A stretch of DNA of 31,356 nt from JBBIRT01 sp037441725 (lineage in GTDB: Bacteria > Desulfobacterota > BSN033 > UBA1163). The DNA lies in assembly GCA_037441725.1 (NCBI GenBank), contig JBBIRT010000019.1, positions 1 to 31,356 of the forward strand, read 5' to 3'. Shown here piece after piece: positions 7,864 through 15,360 of this stretch; the stretch's first letter is position 1, and each line of letters starts with the position of its first letter. Both the position numbers and the translations under genes were made by a program. Below the pieces are notes generated by a model. The model was not told the origin of the DNA. It saw nothing but the letters and a program-made list of their open reading frames with translations, and ran no database searches.

Positions 7864-8274
7864 ATGAATATGAAGATTGCAATTCCTCTTTTTGGAAATA
7901 GAATTTCTCCACGATTTGATTATTCTCCTGAGTTATGGATCATCACCGTGGAGAATTTTGAAGTGATTCAACAGGAAAAACTTCCAGTCGCAAATCTCAA
8001 TCTTCCTCAGCGTCTGTCTCAATTAACTTCCATGGGAGTGAATCATCTGATTTGCGGTGGAATTGATGGTTACTGTTTAAATCATTTAGGAAGGAATGGA
8101 ATTGATGTCTTAAATAATGTTGTGGGAGAGGCTGAAGTGGCTTTCCAACTATTCTTAGAGGGAAAACTTTATTCAGGAATCTGTTGTGAAAGAAAAAGAA
8201 GAAGAAGGGGGTTTTGCCCTTGGAAAACAGATTTTCAAAAAAGGAGGACGATGAATGGCCAAAGAAAAATGTGA
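7864..8274 (+). CDS. ORP/NifX-like protein (dinitrogenase FeMo-cofactor biosynthesis domain)
   Basis: This 136-aa protein has the NifX/NafY-type domain: an IAIPLFGNRISPRFDYSPE opening, the LICGGIDGYC turn near residues 63-72, and an EAEVAFQLFLEGKL segment near 95-110. The fold belongs to proteins that carry Mo- or Fe-containing clusters, including the Mo-Cu orange protein of Desulfovibrio. The C-terminus is unusual: Cys-Cys, a KRKRRRRG run and another cysteine. The Mrp gene start overlaps it by 20 nt, so the two are probably translationally coupled. ATG at 7864 or 7870 could be used. The predicted transcript starts almost at the first ATG, and there is no ribosome-binding site. Confidence 0.8.
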   Translation: MNMKIAIPLFGNRISPRFDYSPELWIITVENFEVIQQEKLPVANLNLPQRLSQLTSMGVNHLICGGIDGYCLNHLGRNGIDVLNNVVGEAEVAFQLFLEGKLYSGICCERKRRRRGFCPWKTDFQKRRTMNGQRKM

Positions 8275-9202
8275 GAAGGATATTGTCTGTGACACCTGTG
8301 AACAATCCAGTTCATGCAGTCAGCAAGAAAAAGAGGCCCATGCTCAGGAGAGGTTAGCCTCAAAACTCTCCCATATTAAACATCGAATCATGGTGATGAG
8401 TGGAAAAGGAGGGGTAGGAAAAAGCACCGTTTCCACCAATCTGGCAGTCACCTTATCCCTTGATGGATTAAACGTGGGATTATTGGACGCAGATATCCAT
8501 GGTCCTAACATTCCCAAAATGCTTGGAATTGAATTGAGGCAAGTGGAAGGAACTGGGAAAGGGATGGTCCCTGTGGAGGTCTTTCCGAATTTAAAGGCTA
8601 TTTCTATGGCCTTTTTTATCGGGGATCGAGATAACCCGATTGTTTGGAGAGGCCCTTTAAAGCACAGCGCCATCAACCAATTTTTAGGAGAGGTCGAGTG
8701 GGGAAATCTTGATTTCCTGATTATAGATCTTCCTCCAGGAACAGGAGATGAACCCTTAAGCGTTGCTCACCTCATCAAAAATGTGGATGGGGCAATCGTT
8801 GTGACCACTCCTCAGGATGTGGCCCTCCTTGATTCTCGAAAAGCAGTTACCTTTAGCCGGATCATCAATATCCCTGTGATTGGAATTGTTGAGAATATGA
8901 GTGGATTAATTTGTCCTCACTGCCATAAGGAGATTCCCCTTTTCAAAAAAGGTGGAGGAGAAAAGGCCGCACAAGATTTAAAAGTCCCTTTCTTAGGGAG
9001 AATCCCTATTGATCCCGAGATGGTCACAGATTGTGATCGGGGCATGCCTTTCGTCATGGCCCATCCAGAATCTGAGGCAACAAAAGCATTCAAAGAAATT
9101 GCTCATCGGTGTAAGGAGTTTGTAAGATTTAAAGAGATAGAGAAGCAGATCGAAATGGAAAAATTTCCTTACCATTTCAAGGAGAAGGAGGTGAAGAGAT
9201 GA
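8255..9202 (+). CDS. Mrp/NBP35-family Fe-S carrier P-loop ATPase
   Basis: The 315-aa ATPase has a deviant Walker A motif SGKGGVGKS (about residues 49-57), the switch sequence LLDADIHGPNIPKMLG and the downstream LPPGTGDEP. This is the Mrp/ApbC/NBP35 signature. An N-terminal extension carries CxxC and CSQQ-type cysteines (about residues 6-21), and a CPHC pair lies near residue 220. That pair forms the bridging cluster site in the family. It likely assembles or transfers Fe-S or mixed-metal clusters onto the flanking ORP-like proteins. In Desulfovibrio an Mrp-type ATPase is encoded in the orp locus. GGAGGACGATGA precedes the ATG. Confidence 0.9.
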   Translation: MAKEKCEKDIVCDTCEQSSSCSQQEKEAHAQERLASKLSHIKHRIMVMSGKGGVGKSTVSTNLAVTLSLDGLNVGLLDADIHGPNIPKMLGIELRQVEGTGKGMVPVEVFPNLKAISMAFFIGDRDNPIVWRGPLKHSAINQFLGEVEWGNLDFLIIDLPPGTGDEPLSVAHLIKNVDGAIVVTTPQDVALLDSRKAVTFSRIINIPVIGIVENMSGLICPHCHKEIPLFKKGGGEKAAQDLKVPFLGRIPIDPEMVTDCDRGMPFVMAHPESEATKAFKEIAHRCKEFVRFKEIEKQIEMEKFPYHFKEKEVKR

Positions 9203-9588
9203 AACGAATTGCATTGGCTTGTGATTCTGGTTTTGGTCTTGAAAGTTCGATCAGTGCCCATTTTGGCCGATGTCCTTTCTATGTTCTCGTCGATGTGGAT
9301 GAAAATCGAATTTTAGGATTTCAGGTCGTTGACAATCCTTATTATCCTAACCATCAACCTGGAGTCATCCCTCAATTTATCCACTCTCAAAAGGCAGATG
9401 TGATGATTGCAGGGGGAATGGGTCCGAGGGCGATCGACTTTTTCAATCAATTTGGGATTGACGTCGCCACGGGTGTCCAGGGAAAGGTGAGGGATATTGT
9501 GGAAGCCTACCTTAAAGGTGAAATCCATGGGATCGTCGCCTGTGAACATCAGAGCCATGACCATGAATGTGGGAAGGAGGAAAGATGA
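9199..9588 (+). CDS. ORP/NifX-like protein (FeMo-cofactor biosynthesis domain)
   Basis: The 129-aa protein starts with IALACDSGFGLESSISAHFGRCPFY and contains IAGGMGPRAIDFF (about residues 71-83), both typical of the NifB/NifX C-terminal-like family. It ends in a His/Cys-rich tail (CEHQSHDHECG) that could hold metal. It overlaps both neighbours by 4 nt (ATGA), indicating tight translational coupling with the Mrp ATPase before it and the paralogue after it. It is probably a cytosolic scaffold or carrier for a metal-sulfur cluster. The precise metal cannot be read from the sequence. Confidence 0.82.
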   Translation: MKRIALACDSGFGLESSISAHFGRCPFYVLVDVDENRILGFQVVDNPYYPNHQPGVIPQFIHSQKADVMIAGGMGPRAIDFFNQFGIDVATGVQGKVRDIVEAYLKGEIHGIVACEHQSHDHECGKEER

Positions 9589-9962
9589 AGATTGCTATCA
9601 GTTCAACAGGGAAAGATCTTCATTCACAGATCGATCCAAGATTTGGGAGATGTCAATACTTTGTTTTTATTGACCCAGAGACAATGGAATTCGAAGCCTT
9701 TGACAACGCAGGGTTAATGGCTTCTGGAGGAGCCGGAGTTCAGGCTGCCCAACAGATTGCACAGAAGGGGGCAAATATTTTGATCACAGGCAATCTCGGG
9801 CCAAATGCAGCATCGGCTCTATCCGCATCAGGGATAAAAGTCTATCTGGTTTCTGGTGGAACAATAAGAGAAACAATCGAAGCCTATAAATCTGGCAACC
9901 TTCAAGAAGCCAGTGGTGCAACTGTTCCTTCCCATTTTGGTATGGGAAGGGGAATGCGTTGA
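9585..9962 (+). CDS. ORP/NifX-like protein (FeMo-cofactor biosynthesis domain)
   Basis: This is the third ORP/NifX-type domain of the operon, 125 aa from the ATG at 9585. That ATG overlaps the previous stop (ATGA) and follows AAGGAGGAAAG. It has IAISSTGKDLHSQIDPRFGRCQYF, then ILITGNLGPNAASAL near residues 65-79 and a GTIRETIEAYKSGNL helix. A PRFGRC segment is shared with the preceding paralogue (HFGRCP), making that cysteine a candidate ligand. The tail is Gly/Met/Arg rich. Of the three it looks closest to the single-domain ORP of sulfate reducers, but this is inferred. Confidence 0.85.
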   Translation: MKIAISSTGKDLHSQIDPRFGRCQYFVFIDPETMEFEAFDNAGLMASGGAGVQAAQQIAQKGANILITGNLGPNAASALSASGIKVYLVSGGTIRETIEAYKSGNLQEASGATVPSHFGMGRGMR

Positions 9963-10007
9963 CGCCCTGCAACGTAATAGGTTTAAGCCAAGAAAGGAGG
10001 GATCAAG

Positions 10008-10220
10008 ATGCCATATGGAATGGGACCTGCAGGATGGGGGTATCGGCCTTATGGGTACGGTAGAGGTTGGTGTTGGCATCCATGGTGGTATGGAAGAGCT
10101 GTTCCACCATGGGGGGCTCCAACTAAAGAAGAAGAGATTCGATTTCTCGAAGAAGAAGAGAAATTTCTCCGAGAAGAATTGAGTCAGATTGAAAAGAGGC
10201 TTGAAGAATTAAGAAAGTGA
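10008..10220 (+). CDS. DUF5320-like small aromatic/coiled-coil protein
   Basis: The 70-aa protein has two parts. The N-terminal half is packed with Gly, Tyr, Trp and Pro (YGYGRGWCWHPWWYG). The C-terminal half is a charged helix (about residues 40-70) with heptad-like Glu/Leu spacing, likely a short coiled coil. This architecture is found in DUF5320 proteins that accompany Mrp/NifX clusters of anaerobes. GAAAGGAGGGATCAAG before the ATG is a strong ribosome-binding site. The function is unknown; a structural or metal-cluster partner of the neighbouring ORP-like proteins is a guess. Confidence 0.75.
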   Translation: MPYGMGPAGWGYRPYGYGRGWCWHPWWYGRAVPPWGAPTKEEEIRFLEEEEKFLREELSQIEKRLEELRK

Positions 10221-10235
10221 GAGGAGGTGTTTGTT

Positions 10236-10496
10236 ATGCCAGGATTTGATGGAACCGGACCAATGGGAATGGGTCCCATGACCGGTGGTGGAAGAGGTTT
10301 CTGTGCCTTCCCATACAGACCTTATAGGCCTTATGGGTATGGATTTCAAACCCCCTATTCTCCACCGATGGGTATGTACCCATTCTATGGAATGCCTTTC
10401 TATGGCCCAGTGTTTGGCGCAGGCCGTGGTGGCCTCCCTTGGGGTGGAGGTCGTGGTAGAGTCTATGGAGGTGGACGAGGATTCCGTCGCTGGTGA
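10236..10496 (+). CDS. DUF5320 domain protein
   Basis: The 86-aa product begins MPGFDGTGPMGMGPMTGGG, the N-terminal signature of DUF5320, and is otherwise made of Pro/Tyr/Phe/Gly repeats (FPYRPYRPYGYG) and a Gly/Arg-rich tail. It has one cysteine and no membrane helix. GAGGAGGTG sits just upstream; ATG at 10236 is preferred because the family starts there, although an in-frame GTG lies three codons earlier. It is sandwiched between the other DUF5320-like gene and the MinD ATPase. The role is unknown. Confidence 0.82.
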   Translation: MPGFDGTGPMGMGPMTGGGRGFCAFPYRPYRPYGYGFQTPYSPPMGMYPFYGMPFYGPVFGAGRGGLPWGGGRGRVYGGGRGFRRW

Positions 10497-10503
10497 AAAT
10501 ACC

Positions 10504-11373
10504 ATGATCATTTCAATAGCCAGTGGTAAGGGAGGGACTGGAAAGACTACTGTGGCCGTTAACTTAGTCCTTTCCCTCCCCAAAGGGGATGCTCAACTCA
10601 TCGATTGTGATGTGGAGGAGCCAAATTCCCACCTTTTTTTAAATCCAGCCCTCCATCGAGTGACATCTGTGGGAATTCCAGTTCCTCGAATTGATGAATC
10701 CAAATGTACCTATTGCGGTAAATGTGCCCAAGTTTGTGAATACCATGCGATTGCTGTTATTTTGAAAAATGTTCTAATTTTTGATGAGCTCTGTCACGGA
10801 TGTGGAGCCTGCTCCTATCTCTGCCCGGAAAAAGCTATTTTTGAGGTGGATAGGGAGATTGGAATCGTCCAGGAAGGAAGTTCAAACGGAATTCCTTTTG
10901 TAAACGGAGTGTTGAATGTTGGAGAACCCATGGCCTCACCCCTGATCCGTAAGGTGAAGGAGAGGATTCAAAGGGATAAAATCGTTATTCTCGATGCCCC
11001 TCCTGGAACCGCTTGCCCTGTCATTGAAACCGTGAAAGGAAGCGATTTTTGTTTGCTGGTCACAGAACCCACAACCTTTGGATTGAATGATCTGGAGCTG
11101 GCTGTGGGTATGCTGGAGAAGCTGGGAATTCCAAAAGGTGTAGTAGTGAATAAGTCCGATGTTGGGGATCGAGAAATCTGGGATTATTGTCAATCTAAAA
11201 ATATTCCTGTTCTTTTGGAAATCCCCATGGATCGAAGAATTGCTGAGTCCTATTCTCGGGGTATTCCAATAGTAATTGAACATCCTTCTTATTTATATAC
11301 ATTTAAAACTCTATTCGAAAAGGTGGAGGAGCTCTATGAGTCAGATCGAAGATTGGGATCCCATCCAAGATGA
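10504..11373 (+). CDS. MinD-family ATPase with inserted two-[4Fe-4S] ferredoxin domain
   Basis: This 289-aa protein has a deviant Walker A motif SGKGGTGKT (about residues 7-15), the DCDVEEPN switch and DAPPGTACPV. A ferredoxin module is inserted near residues 66-108: C68-x2-C71-x2-C74-x3-C78 and C97-x2-C100-x2-C103-x3-C107. Paired MinD/ferredoxin ATPases of this kind belong to the orange-protein complex in Desulfovibrio, where they are implicated in cluster assembly. A longer open frame extends upstream from 10285, but ATG at 10504 directly precedes the conserved P-loop and avoids overlapping the DUF5320 gene. Its 3' end overlaps the NifU start by 38 nt. Confidence 0.9.
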   Translation: MIISIASGKGGTGKTTVAVNLVLSLPKGDAQLIDCDVEEPNSHLFLNPALHRVTSVGIPVPRIDESKCTYCGKCAQVCEYHAIAVILKNVLIFDELCHGCGACSYLCPEKAIFEVDREIGIVQEGSSNGIPFVNGVLNVGEPMASPLIRKVKERIQRDKIVILDAPPGTACPVIETVKGSDFCLLVTEPTTFGLNDLELAVGMLEKLGIPKGVVVNKSDVGDREIWDYCQSKNIPVLLEIPMDRRIAESYSRGIPIVIEHPSYLYTFKTLFEKVEELYESDRRLGSHPR

Positions 11374-11758
11374 GGTTGGCTATCTTATTTATAATGAGAC
11401 ATTGATCGACCATTTCATGCATCCTCGGAACGTTGGCGAAATTGAGAATCCTGATGCCGTGGCGGTGGTCGGGGATCCCTCATGTGGGGATTTTATCAGG
11501 GTGTATCTCAAGGTTGAGGATGGAAAGATCTCTGCCTTTAAATTTCTAACCCAGGGCTGTCCTGGAGCCATTTCTACCTCAAGCATTGCCACAGAACTGG
11601 CCATCGGAAAGACGCTTGAAGAGGCGCTCAAACTCACAGACAACGATGTGATAGAAGCGGCTGGGGGCATTCCGGCCAGAAAAGCCCATTGTTCTCTTCT
11701 GGCAATCAGGGGATTGCATGAGGCAATCCAGAATTACCATAGAAAAAAGAACCCATAA
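11336..11758 (+). CDS. NifU/IscU-like iron-sulfur cluster assembly scaffold
   Basis: This 140-aa IscU-type scaffold has the three conserved cluster ligands: C50 in GDPSCGD, C75 in QGCPGAI and C119 in KAHCS, the spacing expected of NifU_N domains. An HPRN motif at about residues 29-32 is also typical. It should assemble a transient [2Fe-2S] or [4Fe-4S] cluster for delivery to the neighbouring ATPases and ORP-like proteins. The open frame reaches further upstream, but ATG at 11336 is preceded by GGTGGAGGAG and begins the conserved domain. No cysteine desulfurase is encoded in the window. Confidence 0.9.
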   Translation: MSQIEDWDPIQDEVGYLIYNETLIDHFMHPRNVGEIENPDAVAVVGDPSCGDFIRVYLKVEDGKISAFKFLTQGCPGAISTSSIATELAIGKTLEEALKLTDNDVIEAAGGIPARKAHCSLLAIRGLHEAIQNYHRKKNP

Positions 11759-11860
11759 TCTCTTTTCCTCTCCCCTTAATTGAAAGAGAGAAAGGGTGGG
11801 GTGAGGCGCTATCAGAAGAATAGCTTAAGAAATTGGTTCAACCATTTAAGTGAAGAGATC

Positions 11861-12739
11861 ATGGAACAAGAGAGGCACAATATCAAGCAATTGGCCATCG
11901 TCAGTGGGAAAGGGGGAACTGGAAAGACCACCCTTGCAGCAGCCTTTGCCGCTGTCGCTAAAAATAAAGTGATGGTCGATTGTGATGTGGATGCAGCGGA
12001 TCTTCACCTCCTGCTTAAACCAAATGTTTTAGCCCTGGAAAAATATTTTGGGGGAAGATCTCCACAGGTTGATTTAGAGAAATGCACTCAATGTGGTCTT
12101 TGTACGCAGGTTTGTCGATTTGACGCAATCGATAAGGGCCTAATCGATCTTATTTCGTGTGAAGGGTGTGGCTTTTGCCATCACATCTGTCCTGAAGGAG
12201 CCATTGTAATGAAAGAGGCCTTCTCCGGAGATTGGTTTGTCTCGGAAACAATTTATGGCCCATTTATCCACGCCCGCTTGGGAATTGGAGAGGAGAATTC
12301 AGGGAAATTGGTTACGGTTGTCCGAAAAAAGGCAGTTGAGATTGCAAAAGAAAAGGACTTAAACCTGATATTGATTGACGGCCCGCCTGGCATAGGATGT
12401 CCAGTCACAGCCTCATTAACTGGAGTCAATTTGCTCTTAGCGATTACAGAACCTACCCTTTCAGGAATTCATGATCTGGAGAGAATCCTGAAACTTGCCA
12501 ATCATTTCAAAATCCCTTCATTAGTCTGTATTAATAAATTTGATTTAAATCTTAAAAATTCTGATCATATTTCATCCTACTGTCAAAAGAACGGGACGAA
12601 GCTCATCGGGAAGATTCCCTTTGAACCCAAAGTGGTTGAGGCCCTGGTCAAGAGGAAGACGGTAATGGACTATCCATGCCCTGAGGTCCAAGAAATCGTT
12701 TATCAGATGTGGAAGACTATAGAAAACCTACTCATTTAA
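11861..12739 (+). CDS. MinD-family ATPase with inserted ferredoxin domain (second copy)
   Basis: The 292-aa paralogue of the ATPase at 10504 has P-loop SGKGGTGKT (about residues 15-23), the DCDVDAADLHLL switch and DGPPGIGCPV. Its ferredoxin insert has C75-x2-C78-x2-C81-x3-C85 and C100-x2-C103-x2-C106-x3-C110. MinD pairs in orp loci suggest a heterodimer with the first copy. The open frame starts at 11780 (TTG), but that extension is basic and unlike the family, so ATG at 11861 is chosen. The ribosome-binding site is weak. Confidence 0.88.
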   Translation: MEQERHNIKQLAIVSGKGGTGKTTLAAAFAAVAKNKVMVDCDVDAADLHLLLKPNVLALEKYFGGRSPQVDLEKCTQCGLCTQVCRFDAIDKGLIDLISCEGCGFCHHICPEGAIVMKEAFSGDWFVSETIYGPFIHARLGIGEENSGKLVTVVRKKAVEIAKEKDLNLILIDGPPGIGCPVTASLTGVNLLLAITEPTLSGIHDLERILKLANHFKIPSLVCINKFDLNLKNSDHISSYCQKNGTKLIGKIPFEPKVVEALVKRKTVMDYPCPEVQEIVYQMWKTIENLLI

Positions 12740-12760
12740 AAAAACTGAGGTCCAAACTGA

Positions 12761-13054
12761 GTGATTAAATCAAAAGAAACGATCTGTATTGAATTAAAAC
12801 CCAATCTAAACACTTGTATTGAGACCTTATCTAAGAAAGAATATGAACAAACCTTGAACCTCCTTCTAAAAGAAGGAATTCTGGACGAGGAACTCGGTGA
12901 TAAACTTGAAGCCTTGCGACTTTTCCTTGAGTCAGCCAATTTTGCTCAACTTCGGGGCCAATATGAAGGATACCTCACAAATGAGAGGAAAATCACTTTT
13001 CTGATTTACTACAAAGAGAGAAAAATGAGTTATGAATGGAAAGTGGAATCATAG
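12761..13054 (+). CDS. Hypothetical protein, 97 aa
   Basis: I do not recognise this protein. It starts at GTG 12761, behind CTGAGG. It is acidic to neutral, predicted mostly helical in the middle (LSKKEYEQTLNLLLKEGILD, about residues 23-42), with strands at the end. There is no signal peptide, membrane helix or metal motif. Two isolated cysteines lie near residues 9 and 19. It sits 21 bp after the second MinD gene and 51 bp before the zinc-ribbon gene, probably in the same transcription unit. Confidence 0.6.
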   Translation: MIKSKETICIELKPNLNTCIETLSKKEYEQTLNLLLKEGILDEELGDKLEALRLFLESANFAQLRGQYEGYLTNERKITFLIYYKERKMSYEWKVES

Positions 13055-13105
13055 AAACAAATTGATTTGATAGAATGATCTCCATTTCGATCAGGGGGTT
13101 GATCA

Positions 13106-13348
13106 ATGCCAATTTACGAATACCGATGTAACGACTGTGGAGCCCTCTCTGAGTTTTTAGTGGGTGTAGGTTCGAAAACCGAAAGCCTGAACTGTAAACA
13201 ATGTGGGGGTTCGCGATTAGAAAAGGTACTCTCCATTTCTCATTCCCCAAAAAGTGAGAGGAGAGTATCCGGCCATACCTGTTGTGGAAGAGAAGAGCGA
13301 TGTTCAACTCCTCCCTGCTCTACTGGAAATGGATGTAGACGGGATTAA
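13106..13348 (+). CDS. FmdB-type zinc-ribbon protein
   Basis: The 80-aa product starts MPIYEYRCNDCG and has a second pair CKQCG near residues 30-34, the CxxC-x(n)-CxxC zinc ribbon of the FmdB/CxxC_CxxC_SSSS family. The C-terminus adds several more cysteines (HTCCG, CSTPPC, GNGC), which is unusual and could bind another metal. Family members are small proteins of unclear role, first noted next to formylmethanofuran dehydrogenase genes. GGGGG precedes the ATG. The 94-bp interval after it contains an imperfect ATTTAG/CTAAAT hairpin at 13350-13379. Confidence 0.82.
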   Translation: MPIYEYRCNDCGALSEFLVGVGSKTESLNCKQCGGSRLEKVLSISHSPKSERRVSGHTCCGREERCSTPPCSTGNGCRRD

Positions 13349-13442
13349 AATTTAGTGTGTTTATCATTCAAACCTAAATAGAGGCAAGAATTGAGATAGA
13401 AATGAATCTTGTCCAACCAAACTGAATAGAAAGGGGGATTCA

Positions 13443-14147
13443 ATGAGCGAAGCCTTAGATTCATGTGTAGAACCAGCAAAGGGGCCAATCATCGAAAGGA
13501 AGTCAAAACCATCTCAACCAACCACTCAAAAGGAGGAGATAAAAATGATAGCCCAGGTAGGAAAAATAGCTCCAGATTTTGAAGCCAATGCCTATGTGGA
13601 TGGAGGTTTTAAGAACATCAAGTTGTCTGACTACAAAGGAAAGTGGGTCATACTCTGCTTTTATCCTGGTGATTTCACCTTTGTCTGACCCACGGAGCTG
13701 TCGGCAGTTGCCGCTAAATATCAAGAACTTAAATCTCTTGGAGTAGAGGTGTTCTCAGTAAGTACGGATAGTCGTTTTACACATAAGATTTGGCAGGAAG
13801 AGGAACTCTCGAAAATGGTGGAGGGAGGAGTTCCCTTTCCGATGCTATCAGATGCAGGGGGGCGCGTCGGGACTTTGTATGGTGTTTATGATGAAGAGGC
13901 AGGGGTGGACATCCGTGGCCGTTTTCTAATCGATCCTGATGGGGTGATTCAAGCCATGGAAGTGGTCACTCCTCCGGTGGGTCGAAATATTGCTGAACTC
14001 ATCCGCCAGATCAAGGCCTTTCAGCATGTGCGGTCGACAGGGGAAGTCATGCCTTCTGGGTGGCAACCAGGTAAACCAACCCTAAAGCCTAGCCCAGATC
14101 TGGTGGGAAAGGTCTGGAAGGTTTGGAAGCCAGAAATGGCTTTTTAA
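13443..14147 (+). CDS. Selenocysteine-containing peroxiredoxin (AhpC/PrxU type)
   Basis: This is one gene read through an in-frame TGA at 13686-13688. The reading YPGDFTFV-Sec-PTEL places selenocysteine at the peroxidatic cysteine of AhpC/Prx proteins (usual FTFVCPTE). Both sides of the TGA are in one frame and are classical peroxiredoxin. The product is 234 aa with Sec82. An alternative ATG at 13545, with AAGGAGGAG, would remove a 34-aa extension, making Sec48. No cysteine follows the Sec, so the typical 2-Cys resolving residue is absent and a thioredoxin or glutaredoxin-like partner is likely needed. The enzyme reduces peroxides, fitting oxygen defence in an anaerobe. A naive caller would split it into two ORFs. 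Confidence 0.93.
13686..13717 (+). promoter_or_regulatory. Sec UGA codon and bacterial SECIS-like hairpin (peroxiredoxin)
   Basis: The TGA is at 13686-13688. CGGC (13702-13705) pairs with GCCG (13710-13713) around an AGTT loop beginning 13 nt after the TGA. Flanking AG and CT could extend the stem with bulges. A short coding-region stem-loop with a G in its loop just downstream of UGA is the SelB-binding arrangement of bacteria. Confidence 0.7.
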
Positions 14148-14178
14148 CGAATCCAGCCAAATAGAAGGGAATAAAAAA

Positions 14179-15246
14179 ATGTTTCTTTTTGATCTGGGTA
14201 AACTTTCTGGTCAACAATCCATGCTAATTTTTCATGCCCTGGCTCGAATGGGGATTGAGGCTCTTGTAATTGTATCTCCACAGAGCCCGTCGGTAAGTAT
14301 TGGATATTTTCAGGATGCTCAACAGGAAGTAGACCTCCAATACTGCAAAAAGGTTGGAATCCCTTTTATGCGCAGGGAGGTTGGAGGAGGAGCAACCTAT
14401 TTGGATGAGAATCAAATTTTTTATCAACTCATCTGGAAGAAGAACAATCCAAAATTTCCAAAAGCGATCCACGAGATCTTTCCATGGTTTTCAGAGGCTC
14501 CGGTGGAAACGTATAGAGCATTTGGAATCCAGGCAGAATATCGCGCTGTCAATGACATCATTACAAAAGAGGGAAAAAAGATTGCAGGCGAAGGTGGTGG
14601 AAATATAGGAGAATGTATGGTTTTTGTGGGAGGAATCCTCCTTGATTTCGATTACCAGGTGATGAGTAAAATACTAAAGGTTCCAGATGAAAAATTTAGA
14701 GACAAGGTCTTCAAAACGATGGAAGAGAACTTGACGACCATGAAAAAGGAATTGGGAATGGTTCCAAAAAGAGAGGAGATTGTCTCCATTCTCAAAGAAA
14801 AATTCGAGAAAAAAGTTGGAAAATTTGAATCGGCCTCCTTAAATCCAGAACTTTTCAAAAAGATGCATGAGTTAGAAACGTGGATGACCTCGGATGAATT
14901 TCTTTATAAAAAGACCCCAAAAATTCCAAAAGGGGTAAAAATCAAGGAAGGGCTGGAGGTTGTTTACGGAATTCATAAGGCCAGAGGAGGACTCATTCGA
15001 ACCGCAGAGGAAATTTCAGAAAAAATGCTTGAAGAAGTCACCATTTCAGGTGATTTTACATTCTTTCCCAAAGAAAATCTTAAAGGGTTAGAAGGCGCAT
15101 TAGGGAAAACCCCCTTGGATAAAAATCGGATCATTGAAAAAGTGGAAATTTTCTATCAGGAGATGGAAATCGAATCTCCAGGAGTTGACTCCAGAGATTT
15201 TGCAACTGCCATCCTGAATCCACTAAGGGAGTCGGAAAGGGGATAA
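14179..15246 (+). CDS. lplA: Lipoate-protein ligase A family protein
   Basis: This 355-aa protein has the LplA core: SIGYFQDAQQEVD, MRREVGGGATYLDENQI (the lipoyl-AMP-binding RRxxGGG motif, about residues 69-79), and a KIAGEGGG segment near 135-142 containing the catalytic lysine region. A C-terminal accessory domain of about 100 aa follows. The enzyme activates lipoate or octanoate and attaches it to a lysine of GcvH or E2-type proteins. No lipoylated acceptor is encoded in the window. It lies 31 bp after the selenoperoxiredoxin, so the two may be co-expressed. Confidence 0.85.
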   Translation: MFLFDLGKLSGQQSMLIFHALARMGIEALVIVSPQSPSVSIGYFQDAQQEVDLQYCKKVGIPFMRREVGGGATYLDENQIFYQLIWKKNNPKFPKAIHEIFPWFSEAPVETYRAFGIQAEYRAVNDIITKEGKKIAGEGGGNIGECMVFVGGILLDFDYQVMSKILKVPDEKFRDKVFKTMEENLTTMKKELGMVPKREEIVSILKEKFEKKVGKFESASLNPELFKKMHELETWMTSDEFLYKKTPKIPKGVKIKEGLEVVYGIHKARGGLIRTAEEISEKMLEEVTISGDFTFFPKENLKGLEGALGKTPLDKNRIIEKVEIFYQEMEIESPGVDSRDFATAILNPLRESERG

Positions 15247-15360
15247 TCCATTAACTAAAGACCTTTTGCCAGGATTTGATAAAACTGGATCTTTGGGAAC
15301 GCATCTAATAACCAGCCTGGGTAAAGGGCTGGGTAAAATTGATGAAAGGAGTAAACGACT

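Noticed and set aside
10285..10503. Upstream extension of the ferredoxin-MinD frame (open from 10285)
   Set aside because: It overlaps the DUF5320 gene in another frame, has no conserved sequence, and ATG 10504 directly starts the P-loop protein.
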